A program made the translations under genes and the position numbers. DNA of 64,000 nucleotides from NCBI RefSeq assembly GCF_001612725.1, contig NZ_BDAZ01000041.1, forward strand, positions 85,491 through 149,490, read 5' to 3'. Positions 59,102 through 64,000 of this stretch are shown piece after piece; position 1 is the stretch's first letter, and each line of letters begins with the position of its first letter. The notes below the pieces were generated by a model. The model did not search any database, was not told the origin of the DNA, and saw only the letters and a list, made by a program, of their open reading frames with translations. The stretch is from Nocardia anaemiae NBRC 100462 (GTDB lineage: Bacteria; Actinomycetota; Actinomycetes; Mycobacteriales; Mycobacteriaceae).

Positions 59102-60178
59102 TCAGGTTGCGACGGCAGGCCGTCGCGGCGGGACGCAGCAGTCGATTGCACAGGGGGCACCGTTCACGGTGCAGCCGTAGCCCGGAGTCTCGCCGAGTCG
59201 GCGTGGCGACAACCCGGTCAGGTGTTCGTTGACCAGTTCGACGACCAACTGGGCGAAGCGGGAATCGGTTCCCGGCGTCGCGGCCCTGGCGAACGCCATG
59301 CCGAGTTCCTCGGCCTTCTCCCTGGCCTCGTTGTCCAGATCCCAGATGACCTCGAGGTGATCGGAGACGAACCCGACCGGGCAGACGACGACCGCGTCCA
59401 CGCCCTTGCCCGACAGCTCCTCGAGATGGTCGACGATATCCGGGTCCAGCCAGGGAATCTGCGGCGGGCCGGAACGGGACTGCCACACCACGTCATAATC
59501 GGCGAATCCGGTTGCGGCGGCACACAATCGCGCCGCCTCGGCGACCTGACGACTGTACAGCCGCCCACCATCCGCGGGCGGTCCCGCGCCGATATCTGCC
59601 GACACCGGAATCGAGTGCGCGGTGAAAACCAGCCGGGCACCCTCCCGGCGCTGCGCCGGAAGCGAATCCACGGCGGCGCGAATGGCCGCCGCGAATGCCT
59701 CGATCAACAGCGGATGATCGAAGTACTGCCGCAATTTCACCAGCTCCGGCGCACCTGCCCCGAAAGCCGAACGCGCCCTTGCGATGTCCTCGTCGTACTG
59801 CAGACACCCGGAGTACCCACCCCACGCCGAGGTCGGGAACACCAAGGCCGACCGCACACCGTCGGCCGCCATGCGCGCGACCGTGTCCTCGACCATCGGA
59901 TCCCAGTTGCGGTTGCCGAAATACACCGGCAATTCGATTCCGGCACTGGCTAATTCGCGTTGTACCGCGGCGATGATGTCGCGATTGAGGGCGTTGATCG
60001 GGGAGACACCACCGAAATGCAGATAGTGCTGCGCGACCTCCTCGAGACGTGCACGCGGCACGCCCCGCCCCCGAGTGACGTTCTCCAGGAACGGCATCAC
60101 GTCCTCGGGGCGTTCCGGACCGCCGAAGGACAGCAGTAGCAGCGCATCCACTTTCCCGGCAGCGGCGTCCGCGGCCAC
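59102..60178 (-). CDS. hemH: Ferrochelatase (coproporphyrin-type) with C-terminal Fe-S cysteines
   Basis: The 358-residue protein starts at GTG 60178 with GGAGGAG upstream. FSF-type LLLSFGGPE and the metal-binding FTAHSIP are conserved, and the end has GYGCTVNG and CAIDCC, the extra Cys of [2Fe-2S] ferrochelatases. It inserts Fe into coproporphyrin III, the last step but one in the actinobacterial heme route. Confidence 0.92.
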   Translation of the reverse strand: MAADAAAGKVDALLLLSFGGPERPEDVMPFLENVTRGRGVPRARLEEVAQHYLHFGGVSPINALNRDIIAAVQRELASAGIELPVYFGNRNWDPMVEDTVARMAADGVRSALVFPTSAWGGYSGCLQYDEDIARARSAFGAGAPELVKLRQYFDHPLLIEAFAAAIRAAVDSLPAQRREGARLVFTAHSIPVSADIGAGPPADGGRLYSRQVAEAARLCAAATGFADYDVVWQSRSGPPQIPWLDPDIVDHLEELSGKGVDAVVVCPVGFVSDHLEVIWDLDNEAREKAEELGMAFARAATPGTDSRFAQLVVELVNEHLTGLSPRRLGETPGYGCTVNGAPCAIDCCVPPRRPAVAT

Positions 60179-60194
60179 GGCTCCTCCTCCAGCT

Positions 60195-61034
60195 TCAGTT
60201 GGCGGCGAACCCGTTTTCCGGGAACCACGTGTTGTGGCTGGCGCCGCCGTCGACGTAGATGATCGAACCGGTGGTGCCGGGCAGCCAGTCCGACAGCAGC
60301 GCCACGATGGACTTGGCGACCACGGTCGGGTCGTCGACGTCCCAGCCGATCGGGGAGGCGCCATCCCAGTACTCATTGAGCATGTTCAGTTGCTTGGCGT
60401 CATCGGTGGCGGTGCCTGCGATGGCCTTGGCGGCGAGGGTCTTGATCGGACCCGCGGCGATCAGATTCGAACGAATCTTCTTGGCGTTGCCGACTTCCCG
60501 CGCCACGTAGCGGTTCACCGACTCCAGGGCAGCCTTGGCCACACCCATCCAGTTGTAGTACGGCATGGCGGTGCGCGGGTCGAAATCCATGCCCACGATG
60601 GAGCCGCCCTCCTTCATCACGGGGAGCACGGCGCGAGCCAACGAGGCGTAGGACCAAGCCGAGATCTCGAAGGCCTTGGCGGCGTCGGGGCCTGGACCGT
60701 CCAGGAAGGCCACCGCGTCCGGACCCATCAGGGTCTTCGGCGCGAAGGCGATGGAGTGCAGGACGCCATCAATGCCCTCGGGGGCCAGCTCGCGCAGCTT
60801 CTCCGGCAGCGAGGCCAGATTCTCCTCGCTGGTGACGTCCAAGCCGATGGCCGGGGCGACCTCCTGCGGCAGCCGCTTGGCGATCCGATCGATCAGCCGC
60901 AGCCGCTCCGGAATGCCGGTGATGATCACCTTCGCGCCCTGCTCCTGCGCGACCGCCGCCGCGTGGAACGCGATCGAGGAATCGGTGATGATGCCGGTGA
61001 TCAGGATGGTCTTGCCTTCGAGCAATCCGCCCAT
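60195..61034 (-). CDS. inhA: Enoyl-ACP reductase InhA
   Basis: The 279-residue SDR has TGIITDSSIA at the nucleotide site, HSIAFAP around the isoniazid-resistance position, and the Tyr-Lys pair in YYNWMGVAKAAL. It reduces the enoyl-ACP in FAS-II mycolate synthesis using NADH. It lies 72 bp after mabA and 16 bp before hemH, as in mycobacteria. Confidence 0.96.
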   Translation of the reverse strand: MGGLLEGKTILITGIITDSSIAFHAAAVAQEQGAKVIITGIPERLRLIDRIAKRLPQEVAPAIGLDVTSEENLASLPEKLRELAPEGIDGVLHSIAFAPKTLMGPDAVAFLDGPGPDAAKAFEISAWSYASLARAVLPVMKEGGSIVGMDFDPRTAMPYYNWMGVAKAALESVNRYVAREVGNAKKIRSNLIAAGPIKTLAAKAIAGTATDDAKQLNMLNEYWDGASPIGWDVDDPTVVAKSIVALLSDWLPGTTGSIIYVDGGASHNTWFPENGFAAN

Positions 61035-61106
61035 GGGATTTCGGTTCTCCTGTAGTCGAAGTTCAACTGGTTACGCGACCGCCGAACGCGTCGGCTGCCG
61101 GTTGGC

Positions 61107-61823
61107 TCAGTGGCCCATGCCCATGCCGCCGTCGACCGGGATCACCGCGCCGGAAACATAGGCAGAATCGTCGGAGGCCAGGAAGCTGATCACGGCGGCG
61201 ACGTCTTCGGGCTGGCCGAGGCGCTGCAGCGGAATGAACTTCTTCGCGGTGTCGCGCAGATCGTCGGGCAGTTCGGCGGTCATATCGGTCTCGATGAAGC
61301 CGGGCGCGACCACATTGGCGGTGATCGAGCGCGAGCCGAGCTCACGGGTGATCGAACGCGCCAGACCGATGACACCGGCCTTCGACGAGGCGTAGTTGAT
61401 CTGGCCGGGACCACCGCCGAGGCCGACGACCGAGCCGAGGAAGATCATGCGGCCCCACCGTGCCCGCAGCATGGCGCGGTTGGCCCGCTTGGCGCAGCGG
61501 AACGCACCGGTCAGGTTCGCATCGATGACCTTGGTGAACTGCTCCTCGCTCATCCGCATCAGCAGGGTGTCATCGGTGATGCCCGCATTGGCGACCAGCA
61601 CCTCGACCGGACCCTGCTTCTCCTCCACCTCGCTGAAGGCCGCGTCAACCGAGTCCGCGTCCGTCACATCGCATTTCACACCGAACAGACCGTCCGGAAC
61701 TCCCGACCCACGATGCGTGACGGCCACCTTGTGCCCGTCGGCAAGCAGACGCTGCGCGACCGCGAGTCCGATACCGCGGTTGCCACCGGTCACCAGGACC
61801 GACCGGGATGTGATGTTCGACAT
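61107..61823 (-). CDS. fabG1: 3-oxoacyl-ACP reductase MabA
   Basis: The 238-residue SDR has VLVTGGNRGIGLA, NAGIT and the catalytic GQINYASSKAG. It is the FAS-II ketoreductase and precedes inhA on one transcript. ATG 61823 was chosen because it precedes the Rossmann strand by a standard 8 residues; an extended frame to 61871 exists. Confidence 0.95.
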   Translation of the reverse strand: MSNITSRSVLVTGGNRGIGLAVAQRLLADGHKVAVTHRGSGVPDGLFGVKCDVTDADSVDAAFSEVEEKQGPVEVLVANAGITDDTLLMRMSEEQFTKVIDANLTGAFRCAKRANRAMLRARWGRMIFLGSVVGLGGGPGQINYASSKAGVIGLARSITRELGSRSITANVVAPGFIETDMTAELPDDLRDTAKKFIPLQRLGQPEDVAAVISFLASDDSAYVSGAVIPVDGGMGMGH

Positions 61824-61922
61824 GAGGACCAACCTATCTGTTCGGATTCGTGCGCCACGCCCGGGCCACACATAGTGCTCTATGTAGAACCGGGCGCGTC
61901 GCGACGGCAGGCATTTGACGGA

Positions 61923-62927
61923 CTACGGCAGGCGTTGACGATAGAGCAAGCCGGTAACCACACCGGCAGCGACAACGAGCATGCCGAGCAAAAGCCATGG
62001 TCTGCTGGCATCGCCCCTGGTCATCTCGTAACCGATCTGCTCTTCGAGCGTGTCGTAGACCGCGGTCAACTCGGTCAGGCTCGACGCGGTATAGAAATCG
62101 CCGCCGGAGAGTTTGGCGATCTCGCGCAGCGCATCGTCGTCGACAGGCACCTTGACGCGCTGAGCGCCCTGACCGTCCTGGTCCGGAATTTCCACCGTGC
62201 CCCATGAGGTGCCGAACGAAATCGTCGACACCGGAACGCCTTTGTTCTTCGCCAGGCGCGCCGCGGTGAAACCGTGGCGTGGATTGTCGACATCCTTGTC
62301 ATCGGGCACCGTCTGCTTACCGTCGGACATCAGCACGATGCGCGCGGGCGGCGGCGTTTCCGCACCACCCAGCACGGTGGCAAGGGTGTCGATCGACTGC
62401 AGCGCGGTGAGAATCCCCTCACCGGTGGCGGTCCGCTCGGCGAGTTTGATGTTGTCGATGGCCGCCTTGACGGCCTCGCGGTTCGTCGTCGGCGGCACCA
62501 TTACCGAGGCAGTGCCCGCGAAGGTGACGAAACCGAGATTGATGCCGGGCGGCAGCCCGTCGACGAATTCCTTACCGGCCTTCTGCGCCACCTTCTTTCG
62601 CGACGGCGGCACATCGGTCGCCTCCATGGACAGCGAAATATCCATCACCAGAACGACTGTCGCGCGATTGCGCGGTACCTTCTTGACCGCCGTCGGCCCC
62701 GCGGCCGCGATGGTGAGGAACACCAGACCGACCAGCAGCAGCGCGATCGGCACATGCCGCATCGGACTCGGCCGCGACGGCGCGACCTTCTCCAGCAGCT
62801 CCATATTGGTGAACTGCAGCATGTGCCGGTGGCGGCTGCGCTGAACGAGGATGTAGCCCAACGCGATCAGTACGACGACGGCGAGGAAGCCGAGCCAGAC
62901 CAGCGCGGTGAAATGCGAAATACTCAC
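61923..62927 (-). CDS. BatA-like VWA-domain membrane protein
   Basis: The 334-residue protein starts at GTG 62927. Two helices near residues 8-28 and 58-78 precede a von Willebrand A domain with MIDAS DISLSM, TTNREAV and a C-terminal helix (about 312-330). Length matches Rv1481 (335). It is coupled to the DUF58 gene by a four-base overlap and works with MoxR-type ATPases. Confidence 0.9.
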   Translation of the reverse strand: MSISHFTALVWLGFLAVVVLIALGYILVQRSRHRHMLQFTNMELLEKVAPSRPSPMRHVPIALLLVGLVFLTIAAAGPTAVKKVPRNRATVVLVMDISLSMEATDVPPSRKKVAQKAGKEFVDGLPPGINLGFVTFAGTASVMVPPTTNREAVKAAIDNIKLAERTATGEGILTALQSIDTLATVLGGAETPPPARIVLMSDGKQTVPDDKDVDNPRHGFTAARLAKNKGVPVSTISFGTSWGTVEIPDQDGQGAQRVKVPVDDDALREIAKLSGGDFYTASSLTELTAVYDTLEEQIGYEMTRGDASRPWLLLGMLVVAAGVVTGLLYRQRLP

Positions 62928-63931
62928 TGGCGCGGCGCCCGTCCGCTCGGGGCGCCGAATGCGTGGCGCCGGGTGGACACGAACCGGACCACATCGGAGA
63001 TCCAGTCCCGATCGGTCTGCAGTGTGAGCACCGGTGCGCCGCAACTGCGCAGGGCCTGTTCGACCTGAACGCGATGACGTTCGGCGGCGGCCGCGAAATC
63101 TGCGCGCAGCGTTGGCGTCACGCTGAATTCGCGGGTACGCCCGGTCTCGGGATCGTGCAGCACGACATCACCGACATCGGGCAGCGACAGGTCGCGCGGA
63201 TCGAGCACTTCCACCGCGAGCAGATCATGGCGCGCGGAGATGGCGCGCAGCGAGCGCTGCCAGTTGATATCACCCAGGAAATCACTGATGACCACCGCGA
63301 GTCCGCGCTTGCGCTGCGGGCGGCGCAGCGATTCGATCGCCTCCCGCAGATCGCCGCGCACACCGTCGCGGGCGTGCGGCGTCGTCGCGATCTCGCGCAA
63401 CATCGACTGCGCGTGCACCCGGCCGCTGCGCGCGGGAATGCGGGTCAGCTGCTCTCCGGTCGCGACGACCGCGCCGATCCGATTGCCGCCGCCGCTGGTG
63501 AGGTGAGTGATCGCCGCCGCGGCCGCGACCGCCAGATCGCGCTTCTGGCACAGCGCGGTGCCGAAGTCGAGGCTGGCCGACAGGTCGACCACCATCCAGG
63601 TCTCGAGTTCCCGGTCCGCGATCATCTGCCGCACATGCGGATGGGTGGTGCGGGCGGTGACCGACCAATCCATCTGCCGCACATCGTCGCCCGGCTGATA
63701 GGTCCTTGCCTCGCCCGGCTCCGAGCCGGGGCCCGGAATCAAGCCGAGGTGATCACCGTGCAGCACACCGTCGAGCCGACGACGGACGGTCAGTTCCAGC
63801 GTTCTGAGCGCCGCCGTCAGCTTCGGGTCGGACAGTTCGCCCGATCGGAAAGACGGTGGTGCGTGTGGAGACATCGGCACTGGTGGAACCCCGTCTGGTG
63901 GAAAATCAGGCACAGCCGATGCCGAGGTCAC
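62924..63931 (-). CDS. DUF58-family protein
   Basis: From GTG 63931 (GTGA overlap with the moxR stop) it is 335 residues; ATG 63874 would give 316, closer to Rv1480. The DUF58 signature GEARTYQPGDDVRQMDWSVTART and a vWA-like core (VDLSASLDFG) are present. It acts with MoxR and the VWA protein. Confidence 0.88.
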   Translation of the reverse strand: MTSASAVPDFPPDGVPPVPMSPHAPPSFRSGELSDPKLTAALRTLELTVRRRLDGVLHGDHLGLIPGPGSEPGEARTYQPGDDVRQMDWSVTARTTHPHVRQMIADRELETWMVVDLSASLDFGTALCQKRDLAVAAAAAITHLTSGGGNRIGAVVATGEQLTRIPARSGRVHAQSMLREIATTPHARDGVRGDLREAIESLRRPQRKRGLAVVISDFLGDINWQRSLRAISARHDLLAVEVLDPRDLSLPDVGDVVLHDPETGRTREFSVTPTLRADFAAAAERHRVQVEQALRSCGAPVLTLQTDRDWISDVVRFVSTRRHAFGAPSGRAPRQ

Positions 63932-64000
63932 TTCGGCTGGTTATTGCCGACGGCCGGAGACATCTGCGCGACCGACGGCTGCGGCACCGCGTCCTGGGGT
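63928..64000 (-). CDS. MoxR-type ATPase, C-terminal end only
   Basis: Only the last 23 residues (PQDAVPQPSVAQMSPAVGNN, then QPK) before a TGA are present. The tail itself carries no motif; the identity is inferred from its position before DUF58 and VWA genes, where moxR1 sits in mycobacteria. Confidence 0.55.
   Translation of the reverse strand, partial: PQDAVPQPSVAQMSPAVGNNQPK

Noticed and set aside
1..64000. tRNA genes, CRISPR arrays, IS ends, prophage
   Set aside because: No cloverleaf with GGTTCGAATCC-type arm, no regularly spaced direct repeats, no transposase or integrase were seen on reading both strands; a tRNAscan-SE run would settle the tRNA question.

Overview
The window is high-GC actinobacterial DNA. 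The mabA-inhA pair (mycolic-acid FAS-II), the LigC/Prim-PolC repair pair, a UsfY-like protein and DUF3558-type and Tat lipoproteins point to a mycolate-making member of the Mycobacteriales, most likely Nocardia. The right part is an inverted, expanded version of the mycobacterial Rv1479-Rv1496 neighbourhood: moxR (partial), DUF58, VWA protein, mabA, inhA, ferrochelatase, a likely Rv1486c counterpart, NfeD, SPFH, a DedA-type protein, mutA, mutB and meaB. Accessory blocks sit between these markers. I saw no rRNA, tRNA, CRISPR, prophage or insertion sequence.

Layout. 1-4.3 kb: a tightly overlapping operon (HMA-domain protein, Y4yA-type PLP decarboxylase, cysteine-synthase-like enzyme fused to rhodanese), then a TetR regulator. 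4.4-5.5 kb: an M-box magnesium riboswitch, a 30-residue leader ORF and mgtC. 5.5-12.5 kb: the most unusual block. A caspase-like/NTPase/TPR protein is followed at 45 bp by an EmbR-like SARP-FHA regulator and faces a serine hydrolase across a perfect 20-bp inverted repeat. A mini-NfeD, a flotillin and a cold-shock protein follow the hydrolase. 12.7-14.8 kb: ligC and Prim-PolC. 14.8-19.7 kb: small membrane proteins, a TetR/acyl-CoA dehydrogenase pair, an F420-type oxidoreductase and a lipoprotein. 19.7-24.7 kb: a polytopic Ser/Thr kinase, a divergent FHA-HTH regulator and a tyrosinase carrying six QxW lectin repeats. 24.9-36.9 kb: TetR-controlled metabolic genes with visible operators, a zinc-ribbon SDR, a type II thioesterase, a dienelactone hydrolase, a CoA-transferase, an FAD monooxygenase, and a nucleoside hydrolase/amidohydrolase pair. 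36.9-43 kb: meaB-mutB-mutA and DedA. 43-51.2 kb: a 36-residue ORF, an HtrA-like protease, a DUF6879/XRE-DUF5753 cassette, an ABC-2-like membrane protein and argS. 51.3-64 kb: a DUF3558 lipoprotein, an SPFH gene split by an in-frame amber codon, NfeD, DUF3097, a trypsin-like protease, an Rv1747-like FHA-ABC exporter, and the hemH-inhA-mabA and VWA/DUF58/moxR groups.

The best candidate for an undescribed system is the caspase/NTPase/TPR, SARP-FHA, hydrolase and flotillin block. It combines a protease-like switch, a phosphopeptide-reading regulator, a possible lipase and a membrane-microdomain scaffold. The M-box with its leader ORF and the kinase/FHA/tyrosinase-lectin block come next.
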